Shown here: positions 43,901 to 52,832 of the stretch, one piece after another
Layout of the letters: each line of letters begins with the position of its first letter
How positions within the stretch are numbered: the first letter of the stretch is position 1
Assembly: GCF_019837165.1 (NCBI RefSeq)
Contig: NZ_JAGYHC010000001.1
Span: forward strand, 1,364,001 to 1,428,000
Origin: Virgibacillus sp. NKC19-3
GTDB taxonomy: Bacteria > Bacillota > Bacilli > Bacillales > Amphibacillaceae
Direction: 5' to 3'
DNA: 64,000 bases
Position numbers and translations under genes: made by a program
Notes under the pieces: generated by a model
Database searches by the model: none
Told to the model about the DNA's origin: nothing
Seen by the model: only the letters and a program-made list of their open reading frames with translations

Positions 43901-44671
43901 TTAGAAATTTTCTATTCGAAATGAAAAGTGATTTTCCTTTTTTAATTCTCCCTGATCAAAAGTACGCTCATGGAACAGGACGTTATCTTGTTTGTCGACA
44001 AGTAGAACAGTAGAAGAGCGTGTGCCGTAATCAGGAGTTCGGATAAACAAGGGGGACAATTTCCGTTCAAAGTCTAATCCGACGCCTGTCTTCGGTAAAT
44101 CCCCAATGTGTGCTTCTTCCGTATCAGAGACGATTTCAAATAATTTATTCGGTTGGATTTCTTTTTGGTTCATAACATATTCCCGCAATTTCTTCTTTCC
44201 CTTGGTTACTTTTGGCCATGGGGTATTTAGCGTGTCGTTGCTTAGTCCATGGGTGCCAGCTGGTATTTCGGTTATTTCGTTATGGACATTATTATAATGG
44301 AATAATTGCTCAGTATTGCCGAGTATTACATTGAAACCCACATATTTAGCTTTATCTTGCTTTAAAGTGTGAAGGAATTCCTCAGGAGAAACATCTGTTG
44401 ACAAGTAATTTTTAGCGATTTCTCCACGGGAAAATGTGCCTGGTTGCATGTGTTCCGGATCACGAAAATTCGTTAATGCTGCAAAACGTCCTTGCTTTGT
44501 AACACCAAGCCAAGTTCCCATCTGAATTAAATCCCGTCCTGCCAGAATTTGCGGTTCGTCTTCCCAAAGATGGGCAGGTGCAGTAGGACGCTCGTAAAAC
44601 TCATCTCGGTTCGCGGCAACGATTAATTTATAATTTGGGTGGTTGTTAACGTGTAGGTTGATTAAACACAT
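43901..44671 (-). CDS. TANGO2/NRDE family protein
   Basis: A 256-residue protein of the NRDE (TANGO2) family. The N-terminal MCLINLHV, AANRDEFYERPTAPA (about 19-33) and GTWLGVTKQGRFAALTN are the family signature, with the N-terminal Cys positioned as in Ntn-hydrolases. Relatives have been connected with haem handling or lipid metabolism, but no bacterial reaction is settled. AAAGGAGG precedes the ATG. The gene is convergent with proBA. Confidence 0.9.
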   Translation of the reverse strand: MCLINLHVNNHPNYKLIVAANRDEFYERPTAPAHLWEDEPQILAGRDLIQMGTWLGVTKQGRFAALTNFRDPEHMQPGTFSRGEIAKNYLSTDVSPEEFLHTLKQDKAKYVGFNVILGNTEQLFHYNNVHNEITEIPAGTHGLSNDTLNTPWPKVTKGKKKLREYVMNQKEIQPNKLFEIVSDTEEAHIGDLPKTGVGLDFERKLSPLFIRTPDYGTRSSTVLLVDKQDNVLFHERTFDQGELKKENHFSFRIENF

Positions 44672-44918
44672 TGCTGTAAGCCTCCTTTAGAGAGTATTAT
44701 ACGTGAGGGGAGAGGGGACTGTCGATGGAATAGTGCTGGTATGAATGGAGTGCTGATTATCAGGCGACAGGGTTATAAATGAGAGTTCATTTTTGGAAGT
44801 GTGGTATACATAGTTATCCCGTGTTATGTTCTATGTACGTTGCATACAGTTATCTTCTAAATTATGCTAAAATATGTAATAATTCATTATAATGGCAGAA
44901 TGAGATAAAGCGGTTCAA

Positions 44919-45071
44919 ATGAAATTAAGTAAAAGCAGTAATGTGACAAAATATGGGGAGGGATATATCAGAATTTCCTTTGCCAATTCCTATGAAAACA
45001 TTGAAAAGGCTATGTCAAAAATGGGATCTGTCCTTCGAGATCTTCCCTCTAAATGGAAGGAAGATCGGTAA
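44919..45071 (+). pseudogene. C-terminal remnant of a class I/II aminotransferase
   Basis: The 50-codon frame contains GEGYIRISFANSYENIEKAM, a typical C-terminal end of PLP aminotransferases of the aspartate family, then a short basic tail. No ribosome site and no remainder of the enzyme are found upstream, and the first eight codons are unrelated. It is therefore a fragment left by deletion. The rest of the 44672-45115 gap has no gene. Confidence 0.65.
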
Positions 45072-45115
45072 GTAATTCATTTGTCATAATAGAGAATAAA
45101 AGGGGATGAATAGCA

Positions 45116-45994
45116 ATGCGCTTAGCAACAATAAATCAAAATGGAAAAGAAACAGCAGTGCTTGTATTAAAAAAAGGACTTTTAAAGATTGACACAATTA
45201 ACGAGAAACTTGGTATGAAATGGCCGACATCGATTTTTGAACTTATTCAAAATAATCAATTGGATGCCCTGAAAAATTGGGGAAGCGCAGAAGGACAAAA
45301 TCAAATCGATAAACTATCAGAAAACCTTTTATCAATTGAAGAGGTAAAATTCCAACCACTGTATCGAAAGCCGGGAAAGATTTGGGGGATTGGTTTGAAC
45401 TATGTGGATCATGCCGCTGATCTAAGTGAGAAGGCGCCAAGTACCGAACCGGCAAGTTTCATGAAGCCAGATACGACAATTATTGGTCCACATGAAACGA
45501 TTAATATCCCTTTTCAGTCGGAACGAACTACAGCTGAGGCGGAATTAGGCATCATTATTGGAAAGGAATGCAAAGAGGTTCCTGAGGAGGATGTTCCTTC
45601 TGTTATTGCTGGTTTTACAACAGTCATAGATATGACTGCGGAGGATATTTTAGAAAAAAATCCTCGTTATCTGACGCGTTCGAAAAGCTTTGATACTTTT
45701 TTCAGTTTTGGTCCGGAATTGGTGACAGTTGACGAGGTTGAGGATGTTCATGATTTAAATGTATCTACAGTTATTAATGGTGGACTTCATCGTAAGAATA
45801 TCGTGTCTAACATGACATTTCTTCCATGGAACCTTGTTTCATTTCATTCTAAGGTCATGAAGCTGTTACCTGGAGATATTATTTCTACAGGGACTCCCGG
45901 AGCGGTTGTTATTCGTGATGGGGATGTTGTTGAATGTCATATTGACGGATTTGCCCCATTGGTGAATGAGGTGAAAGACTTAAAATTGAAATAG
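45116..45994 (+). CDS. Fumarylacetoacetate hydrolase family protein
   Basis: A 292-residue FAH-fold enzyme. The conserved core shows KIWGIGLNYVDHA (about 88), SFMKPDTTIIGP (about 115), the metal-binding EAELGIIIG (about 142), VIDMTAED (about 171) and LPGDIISTGTPGAV (about 255). Such enzymes hydrolyse C-C bonds of acylpyruvates or decarboxylate oxaloacetate-like acids with Mg2+. It is followed about 90 bases later by an SDR, and the two may form a catabolic pair. The substrate is unknown. Confidence 0.88.
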   Translation: MRLATINQNGKETAVLVLKKGLLKIDTINEKLGMKWPTSIFELIQNNQLDALKNWGSAEGQNQIDKLSENLLSIEEVKFQPLYRKPGKIWGIGLNYVDHAADLSEKAPSTEPASFMKPDTTIIGPHETINIPFQSERTTAEAELGIIIGKECKEVPEEDVPSVIAGFTTVIDMTAEDILEKNPRYLTRSKSFDTFFSFGPELVTVDEVEDVHDLNVSTVINGGLHRKNIVSNMTFLPWNLVSFHSKVMKLLPGDIISTGTPGAVVIRDGDVVECHIDGFAPLVNEVKDLKLK

Positions 45995-46081
45995 AGTCAT
46001 AATCTGGTATCATACATTGTAAATGGGGCTTATGGTTCTTGTATTAATACTTTGATTCAAATATGAAAGGAGAAAAATAGA

Positions 46082-46873
46082 ATGGATTTAGATTTAAAGG
46101 GTAAATCGGTAATTGTAACAGCAGCAAGTAAAGGCTTAGGAAAGGCAACGGCAAAAAAATTTGCTGAAGAGGGTGCGCGTGTTTTAATTTCCAGTCGTAG
46201 TGAAGGGGAGTTGGAGAAGGCACAAGAAGAAATTCAGTCGGAAACGGGAAATGATAACATTGATTACACAGTTTGTGATATTACGGATTCGCAGTCAATA
46301 AAAGAGTTGGTTTCAAAAGCGGTGAAGTTGAACGGAACCGTTGATGTATTGATAAACAATGCCGGTGGCCCACCACCGGGAACATTTGACAAAGTGGATG
46401 ATAATGATTGGCAATCTGCATTTGAATTGAACCTACTCAGTTTTGTACGTACGATTCGTGAAGTATTACCATATATGCGAAAACAAGGACATGGGCATAT
46501 TATTAATCTTGCCTCTTCTTCTATTAAACAGCCAATTGATAATTTGATTTTATCGAACACGTTCAGGGCTGGGATTGTTGGTCTTTCCAAAAGTCTATCA
46601 CAGGAACTGGCCCAAGATAATATTTTAATTAACACCATTGGTCCGGGGCGAATCGGAACTGACCGTGTAGCCCAGTTGGATAATGTACAGGCGGAAAAAT
46701 TAAACAAAAGTTACGAGGAAATCAAGTCTCAATCTGAAAAGTCGATTCCGATAGGGCGTTATGGTAAGCCTGAGGAGTTTGCCAATATGGTTGTTTATCT
46801 TTGTTCCGGTGCAAATACGTATATCACGGGACAATCATTACTTGTTGATGGAGGGATGGTAAAGGCATTGTAA
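46082..46873 (+). CDS. Atypical SDR-family oxidoreductase
   Basis: A 263-residue SDR of the beta-ketoacyl-reductase-like branch. The cofactor loop TAASKGLG (about 15) differs from the usual TGxxxGxG, and NNAGG is present (about 91). The expected YxxxK catalytic pair is replaced: the segment after the Ser strand reads LILSNTFRAGIVGL, with Ser and Arg where Tyr and Lys would align. A recognised subgroup (BKR-like SDR-like) shows the same loss. The C-terminus ITGQSLLVDGGMV is normal. It lies 87 bases after the FAH gene. Confidence 0.88.
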   Translation: MDLDLKGKSVIVTAASKGLGKATAKKFAEEGARVLISSRSEGELEKAQEEIQSETGNDNIDYTVCDITDSQSIKELVSKAVKLNGTVDVLINNAGGPPPGTFDKVDDNDWQSAFELNLLSFVRTIREVLPYMRKQGHGHIINLASSSIKQPIDNLILSNTFRAGIVGLSKSLSQELAQDNILINTIGPGRIGTDRVAQLDNVQAEKLNKSYEEIKSQSEKSIPIGRYGKPEEFANMVVYLCSGANTYITGQSLLVDGGMVKAL

Positions 46874-48090
46874 GAAGTATGTAATTTTCCTTTTAGTTCA
46901 GGACTTGTCTAGAGGTTTTGTAGGCAAGTTCTGATCAGGATTGTTCTCCAGGATAGAGAATAAAACAAAACACCTTATATAAAAAAAGATGTCTGACAAT
47001 GGTATTTACTTCAATGATTGATAAGAAATTCCAAAACTGAGGGAGTAACTCCCTATCAGACAGTCAGTTAATTAAAGGCGAATTAAAAAATATTCTCATC
47101 ATCTAAATTATCCAAGGACAGTTTGGGTATGTTTATAGAATGGTGATAAACTTGTAATAAATGATGAATAATATCTGAATAAACTGCGCTAGTGTTAGGG
47201 ATTATGTTCCTTTTTATGGATTAAACTATTAAAATGCGCGAACTTGATGTCCTTTTCAAATTGATTAATTGTCGTTTGTGATTGGATGTTTTTTCGAGCC
47301 AATTCCTCGTTATTTCCCTTAAAAGTATTCAAAATGTCTGTTCAATATGAATTTTTTCCGCCACACAACCGCTATTATTGTCATGTTGATAGCTTACCCA
47401 TTATCATATTACTTTCAAATCCTTATTCCTAAATTGTTACTATTAATAATGTAAGATCATTATTTTTTAGCCAACAAGATAGTAGATTTATTAATAAAAA
47501 TATTCGTTAAATTTATTAAATTTTCCATTCTGAGGAAACTTTTAATAAAATTCAATAAAATATGGGAAGAAATATGTCGAAATCTGTCTAATATCAAATG
47601 ATTTTCCCAATACAAAGTTCGCAATCTTTGTGTTAGTGTTTAACTATAATATCTAAATAAAATATATTTTCTTATAATAATGAAAATAAATATTAGAAAT
47701 TTAATTGGTAATTATATTTATTTTGATTATATGAATTGAGAAATTCAAATCTACTACACCATTTTCTACTACATTGCATTAACAAAATTATATATTAAAA
47801 ATATAAATGATTATAAAAATCGATTGTAAATAAATTTTTTGGTATCGATTACATTTTTTAATATATGGAATTTGGTAGTTGTGATATGGATTATTTACAT
47901 TTAATTATAAGGAGCTTCTTTGTAGAAAAGTAATAAGTGAATGTACATTCACTTAATATAACCTTTTATATCATAATCTGAAAGGTGGTGAAAGTCTGCT
48001 TATCAAAATCCTTATAGAGAAAGGGGTGGTTAATAAAATAGTAAGAATAAAACGGTGTATTAATTTAATATGAGAGGGTGTAAAAAATTT
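46874..48090. other. 1.2-kb AT-rich intergenic region upstream of thuA
   Basis: No intact gene is visible. A short palindrome GGGAGTAACTCCC lies near 47040. On the minus strand, about 47199-47345, an open stretch reading ELARKNIQSQTTINQFEKDI resembles the end of a GntR/FCD-type regulator, but it has no convincing start and is probably a fossil. The last 250 bases are very AT-rich and contain the candidate LacI operator at 47840. Confidence 0.5.
47840..47853 (+). promoter_or_regulatory. Candidate operator upstream of thuA
   Basis: TGGTATCGATTACA matches the perfect palindrome TGTAATCGATTACA at the lacI-type gene (59908-59921) in 12 of 14 positions. A weaker ATCGAT-centred site lies 25 bases upstream (47815-47828). 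Confidence 0.5.
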
Positions 48091-49164
48091 ATGAAAACTG
48101 TCAAGAAAGTTTTTTTACCCCTTACTGCTCTCATGGTCACATTAATGATATCCTTTACAACTTTTGCTGAAACTGGAGAGACCAGTAATGGGAATGCTAA
48201 TGAAACAAAAAAGGTCTTAATGGTGACAGCCACAGAGGTATTTCGGCATGCGTCAATTGACGATGCTCATGAGGTTATGCCTCAATTAGCTGATGAACAT
48301 GGATTTGAAATCGATATCACTGAAGATGTTGTTTTGTTAAATGCGGATAACTTAGCGAATTATGATGTCTTAGCTTTTGTAAATACAACTGGAGAACTTC
48401 CGATTTCTGATCAACAAAAAGAGGATATTCTAAACTTTATTGAATCAGGAAATGGTTTTTTTGGTGTCCATGCTGCGACTGATACATTCTATGAATGGGC
48501 AGAATATGGAGAGTTAACAGGAGCCTACTTTGAGGAGCATCCCTGGACTGAAGAAGTGACGTTCAATGTTGAACAGGGAGATCATCCTTCAACCGAACAT
48601 CTAGATTCTACCTATACACAGTTAGAAGAAGTATACCTGTTTCAGGACAACCCTCGATATAACGACAAACATATTCTCATGAGCTTGAACATGGATAGCG
48701 TTGACGGGGAAGCTCATGAAGATCACCCTACAGCATGGGTTGATGAAATAGGAAAAGGAAGAATGTTTTATACGGCTCTAGGGCATCACCCTGAGACATG
48801 GTATAAGGAGGACTTTCAACAGCATCTATTAGGAGGTTTGCAATATGCTTGGGGAGATTCAGACTATGATGCTAGTGAACCGACTCCTGAGCCAAACTTA
48901 GATACAAAAGGTATGGCAAAACATGTTGGGGACTTGAAAGACGATGGTGAATTCGATTCAGATGAGGCAGTTCATAGCTTGACACTTCATTTGACAGCAG
49001 TAAGCCATTACGAAAATCAAGGTGAAGCTACAAAAGTCAATCAACACATGGAAGGATTCAAGGATCTGCTTAACCATCAATTAGATAATGATTTAATCAC
49101 AGAGAAGGCATTTGATATTCTTACGGCTCAATCTGATGCAGTGATTCAAAATTGGGATGAGTAA
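48091..49164 (+). CDS. Secreted ThuA-like protein with C-terminal FIMAH-type domain
   Basis: A 357-residue exported protein. The signal peptide ends near TTFAE (about 26). The ThuA-like glutamine-amidotransferase-fold domain spans about 38-260 (VLMVTATEVFRHAS, GFFGVHAATDTFYEW, ALGHHPETW). The last 80 residues (KHVGDLKDDGEFDSDEAVHS to the end) are the same domain as in the next protein. ThuA is linked to sugar utilisation, perhaps keto-sugar handling. An upstream in-frame ATG at 48070 has no ribosome site, whereas GAGAGGG precedes 48091. The gene lies just before a PQQ-type sugar dehydrogenase. Confidence 0.85.
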   Translation: MKTVKKVFLPLTALMVTLMISFTTFAETGETSNGNANETKKVLMVTATEVFRHASIDDAHEVMPQLADEHGFEIDITEDVVLLNADNLANYDVLAFVNTTGELPISDQQKEDILNFIESGNGFFGVHAATDTFYEWAEYGELTGAYFEEHPWTEEVTFNVEQGDHPSTEHLDSTYTQLEEVYLFQDNPRYNDKHILMSLNMDSVDGEAHEDHPTAWVDEIGKGRMFYTALGHHPETWYKEDFQQHLLGGLQYAWGDSDYDASEPTPEPNLDTKGMAKHVGDLKDDGEFDSDEAVHSLTLHLTAVSHYENQGEATKVNQHMEGFKDLLNHQLDNDLITEKAFDILTAQSDAVIQNWDE

Positions 49165-49177
49165 GTAAACACCAATT

Positions 49178-49217
49178 TCCTCTGTGGTAGTCATTAAGCT
49201 TTCACAGAGGAGTTTTT
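49178..49217 (+). terminator. Terminator between thuA and the sugar dehydrogenase gene
   Basis: TCCTCTGTG (49178-49186) pairs with CACAGAGGA (49203-49211) and is followed by GTTTTT. Confidence 0.75.
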
Positions 49218-49407
49218 CCCTAGGTTTATAGCAACATAAGTAATGAAGGAATTAATAATTAGCTAATAAATTCAATGAAAAGGAGGATAAAGATAAAATT
49301 CTCATATATAGCAAGGGGGAGTTAAAATTAAGTTTGAATACTTGCAACTATCCAAAAAGAAACAATGGTTAAAAGCGATTAGAACCAAAGAAAAGGAGGA
49401 AAGTGAT

Positions 49408-51981
49408 ATGAATCGTCCTATAAAGGGATCTTTACTAATGGTTATGGTTATGATTTTCATGATGATCCCGATTGTATTGTCTGCAGAACAAGAGATAACG
49501 AATAAGATTGATAACGATGAGAATGCAGAATATGTCGTACAAACCATTACGAATGACATAGCACGTCCAGTGGATTTGGATATCACCGATGATGAGATGT
49601 TATATGTTGTTAGCATTGAAGGAGAAGTATACGAGACGAGTCCAAGTGGAAATGTTACCGAATTATTGTCTCTTGAAACAACCACATCTAGCGAGCATGG
49701 ATTGAAATCTATTGCTTTAGATCCTGATTTTGAAGACAACGGCTATATGTATTTATCCTATACAGAACCAGGTACATTTTTAGAGCATGTTTCAAGGTTC
49801 ACATATGAGGATGGAAACATTGATCCTGATTCCGAAGAAGTACTCTTGGAAATTCAGTCTGAAGATCAATGCTGTCACCAGATGGGTGGATTGGAGTTTG
49901 GACCAGATGGAAAATTATATATTTCAGTTGGAGACAACCAGCCAGCAACACACGGACCCCAAGAACAATCAATTGAAACTGCTCAAAATCTACAAGATTT
50001 GAGAGGAAAAATTTTGCGTATCAACTCTGATGGGTCTATACCTGAAGATAACCCTTTTGTTGACAATGATGATGCAATGGATGAAATCTACGCTTATGGA
50101 TTACGCAGTCCATTCAAAATGGATGTTGATCAAGTAACTGGAGATGTTTGGGTTGGAGATGTTGGACCTGATCATGAAACCGATGATTATGATGTGATGA
50201 AAGTAGTCAGAGAAGGTGGAGAAAACCTTGGTTGGCCATATTATATGGGCGATAGTTGTTATGAAGAATTTGAAGAAGAGTGTGCAGAGGAAGACATTAC
50301 CGGTTCCATATTTTGGTATCCTTACCCTGAATCTGAAAGATGGGGAAGTGGAGGACGATCCATTACAACAGCTGGCATTTACCATCATGACTATGAAGAA
50401 GAAAGTGATATTGGAGGATTGCGCGCTGAAGACGATGGAAAGCTTATATCTTACGACTTTTCGCGCGAATGGGTAAAGGCTGTAGAAATTGATGAAGATT
50501 ACAATGTCGTAGATGTTGAGGACATTATACCTCAAGGTGGATTAGATTTACCAACATCAAGTGTATTCGGGCCGGATGGTTCTTTGTATATCACTGAATT
50601 TGGTGATGATTGGTGGGAGATAAATGATAATGCTGGAGTTAAGAAATTATACCATGGAGAAGAGGTACAATATCCAGTAGCTCAAGGAGAGGTAAGCGAA
50701 AAGGATGGACATGCACCATTGGATGTCGAATTTGATGCTTCAGAGTCATATGATCCTGATGATCAAGAAATTACTTTTGAATGGGATTTTGGTGATGGAA
50801 ATACGAGTACGGATATGAACACGTCACACACTTATACGGAAAACGGTGAGTATTATGTAACTTTAACCGTTACGAATACAGAAACTGAAAGAATGGATGT
50901 GTGGAGCGAAACAATTGTTGTGGGTAATACAGCTCCGGAAATCGAAGTTACTTCCCATTCTGATGGAATGTTTTTTGATGAAGGTGATGAAGTCACACTA
51001 ATTGCAGAAGCTTGGGATGAAGAAGATGGAGAATTATCTTGTGAAGATTTCAAATGGGAAATGAGTTTACAACATGATGCTCACGGTCATCCTCAATCAG
51101 ATCAAAGTGGATGTGAAGCCACCTATGACCTATCCATGGATGATGGCACGCATGAGATGAGTGATAATGTCTGGTGGGAGGCAGCAGTTACTGTAGAAGA
51201 CAGTGGTGGGATAGAGGCTCCTGTTTTAACAGCTAGAGATACTGTGGAATTTAAGAATAAGCGTCAGCAAGCTCAGGCCTTCGATGAAACTGGAAATGCA
51301 GATCCAGAAAATAATGAAAGTGAAGGGGTAGAGTTAGAATCCGTAAGTGATGTAAATGGTCAGAGTAATGTTGCTCACGTTGACCCTGGGGATTGGATCA
51401 TGTATGAAAATATTCATTTGGCAGATATTGAAGACATATATTTCCGGGTAGCAAGTGAGGTAGGCGTAGATATGGAAGTGCGTCTGGATAGCCCTGATGG
51501 AGAAACAGTAGCATCCATAACGCAGCCATCTACGGGAGATTGGCAAAATTGGGTTACGCTGGAATCTGAAGTGAATTTGGAGACTCCAGATGATAATGAA
51601 GAATCCCATGATTTGTACATCTATTTCAACAGCGGTGATCAGAACTTAAATTGGATACAATTTTCTAAAAATGGCGACGAAGCACCACAGGAAGAAAATG
51701 ATGTTGAACCTATCGAAAACAGTGCGGAAGGCATAAAAGAACTAGTGGAACGTCTAGATGATAATGGAGCATTTGAATCAGATGAAGAAGTTCGTGCTCT
51801 TATGACACATTTGACTGCTATAAGCCATTACGAAGATCAAGAAGAAGCAGAAAAAGTTGTACAGCATATGAAAGGTTTTAAGGATTTGCTTGATCATCAG
51901 CTTGACAATGAATTGATTAGTGAAGATGCATTTAAATCTCTAGTTACACAAGCTGATTTATTAGTAGAAAAATGGCAATAG
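49408..51981 (+). CDS. Secreted PQQ-dependent-type sugar dehydrogenase with PKD, CBM6 and FIMAH-type domains
   Basis: An 857-residue exported protein. After the signal peptide (about 1-26) a six-bladed glucose/sorbosone-dehydrogenase-like propeller spans about 35-405 (GLKSIALDPDFEDNGYMYLSY, DLRGKILRIN, YGLRSPFKMDVD, GENLGWPYY). A PKD domain (about 421-507; FEWDFGDGNTSTD), an Ig-like module (about 508-615), a CBM6-like module (about 620-750; VDPGDWIMYENI) and the C-terminal domain shared with the ThuA protein (about 770-857) follow. It probably oxidises or binds sugars or polysaccharide outside the cell. Whether it uses PQQ is uncertain. AGGAGGA precedes the ATG at 49408. Confidence 0.88.
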   Translation: MNRPIKGSLLMVMVMIFMMIPIVLSAEQEITNKIDNDENAEYVVQTITNDIARPVDLDITDDEMLYVVSIEGEVYETSPSGNVTELLSLETTTSSEHGLKSIALDPDFEDNGYMYLSYTEPGTFLEHVSRFTYEDGNIDPDSEEVLLEIQSEDQCCHQMGGLEFGPDGKLYISVGDNQPATHGPQEQSIETAQNLQDLRGKILRINSDGSIPEDNPFVDNDDAMDEIYAYGLRSPFKMDVDQVTGDVWVGDVGPDHETDDYDVMKVVREGGENLGWPYYMGDSCYEEFEEECAEEDITGSIFWYPYPESERWGSGGRSITTAGIYHHDYEEESDIGGLRAEDDGKLISYDFSREWVKAVEIDEDYNVVDVEDIIPQGGLDLPTSSVFGPDGSLYITEFGDDWWEINDNAGVKKLYHGEEVQYPVAQGEVSEKDGHAPLDVEFDASESYDPDDQEITFEWDFGDGNTSTDMNTSHTYTENGEYYVTLTVTNTETERMDVWSETIVVGNTAPEIEVTSHSDGMFFDEGDEVTLIAEAWDEEDGELSCEDFKWEMSLQHDAHGHPQSDQSGCEATYDLSMDDGTHEMSDNVWWEAAVTVEDSGGIEAPVLTARDTVEFKNKRQQAQAFDETGNADPENNESEGVELESVSDVNGQSNVAHVDPGDWIMYENIHLADIEDIYFRVASEVGVDMEVRLDSPDGETVASITQPSTGDWQNWVTLESEVNLETPDDNEESHDLYIYFNSGDQNLNWIQFSKNGDEAPQEENDVEPIENSAEGIKELVERLDDNGAFESDEEVRALMTHLTAISHYEDQEEAEKVVQHMKGFKDLLDHQLDNELISEDAFKSLVTQADLLVEKWQ

Positions 51982-52046
51982 AGATCTCACCAAAATCAAT
52001 AGAAAGTGGGATTTTTAAAATTAATATACTAGGAGGCATAAGCAAA

Positions 52047-52634
52047 ATGGGAATTAAAAAACAATTAGGCATAGGGATAACAACAGCAGCACTTGGTTTA
52101 ACGTTGATAGGTGGAGGAACGTTCGCGTATTTCAGTGATAGTGAGACAACGAACAACACGTTCGCGGCTGGAACGCTTGATTTGTCAGCGGAACCAACGC
52201 AGATCATTGATATAGATAATATGGCTCCAGGCGATTCAATGGTACGAGACTTTGAACTGCAAAATAATGGGTCATTGGATATTGATTCGGTAACATTGGA
52301 AACTGATTATACAGTTGTTGATGCGGAAGGAAATAACACCGAAGATTTCGGTGAACATATCGAAGTAGAGTTCCTCTATAATGCTGATAATCTCGATGAA
52401 GTTATTTATCAAACTACGTTGGCTGAATTACAAGATATGACGCCTGAAGCGATCAGTGAGCATATTTTTTACCCGGACATGGGTGAAGATGGATTGCCAG
52501 TAGGGGAATCTCATGATTTTGTGGTTCAGTTTAACTTTATCGACACGGAAGAAGACCAAAACCAATTTCAAGGGGATTCTCTAAGCCTTGATTGGACGTT
52601 CGTGGCAACTCAGGGGACAGATGAAGAAGGGTAA
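52047..52634 (+). CDS. TasA/CalY (camelysin) family secreted protein
   Basis: A 195-residue exported protein. The N-terminus GIKKQLGIGITTAALGLTL and the mature start GGGTFAYFSDSETTNNTFAAG are diagnostic of the TasA/camelysin (M73) family. TasA-type proteins form biofilm fibres, and CalY has been called a metalloprotease. Processing normally needs the signal peptidase SipW, which is not encoded in this window. AGGAGG lies just before the ATG at 52047. It starts 65 bases after the sugar dehydrogenase, suggesting co-expression in a matrix or polysaccharide context. Confidence 0.92.
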   Translation: MGIKKQLGIGITTAALGLTLIGGGTFAYFSDSETTNNTFAAGTLDLSAEPTQIIDIDNMAPGDSMVRDFELQNNGSLDIDSVTLETDYTVVDAEGNNTEDFGEHIEVEFLYNADNLDEVIYQTTLAELQDMTPEAISEHIFYPDMGEDGLPVGESHDFVVQFNFIDTEEDQNQFQGDSLSLDWTFVATQGTDEEG

Positions 52635-52770
52635 TACTCTATTTCCCTATCCATCTATCACGTATCATAATAAACAAATTTTCGAGTTGTTTCATCTCGT
52701 GATCCATTTAGATTAACAAAAGGAAGCGTGTTTCCGTTATGAAACGCGGCGATGGCGAAAGATAAAAACA

Positions 52771-52813
52771 AAAAAAGAGGGCATCGGAATATGCATGTTT
52801 TGTCCTCTTTTTT
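52771..52813 (+). terminator. Terminator or attenuator immediately upstream of the ebo-like operon
   Basis: AAAAAAGAGG (52771-52780) pairs with CCTCTTTTTT (52804-52813). The T-run ends only 20 bases before the first start codon of the operon, so it may end the calY transcript or act as a leader attenuator. A promoter has little room between it and the gene. Confidence 0.7.
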
Positions 52814-52832
52814 ACAAAAATGAGGGATAAAA

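Noticed and set aside
52730-52765. cre-like sequence near TGAAACGCGGCG
   Set aside because: It departs from the CcpA consensus at a core position and is not next to a recognisable promoter.
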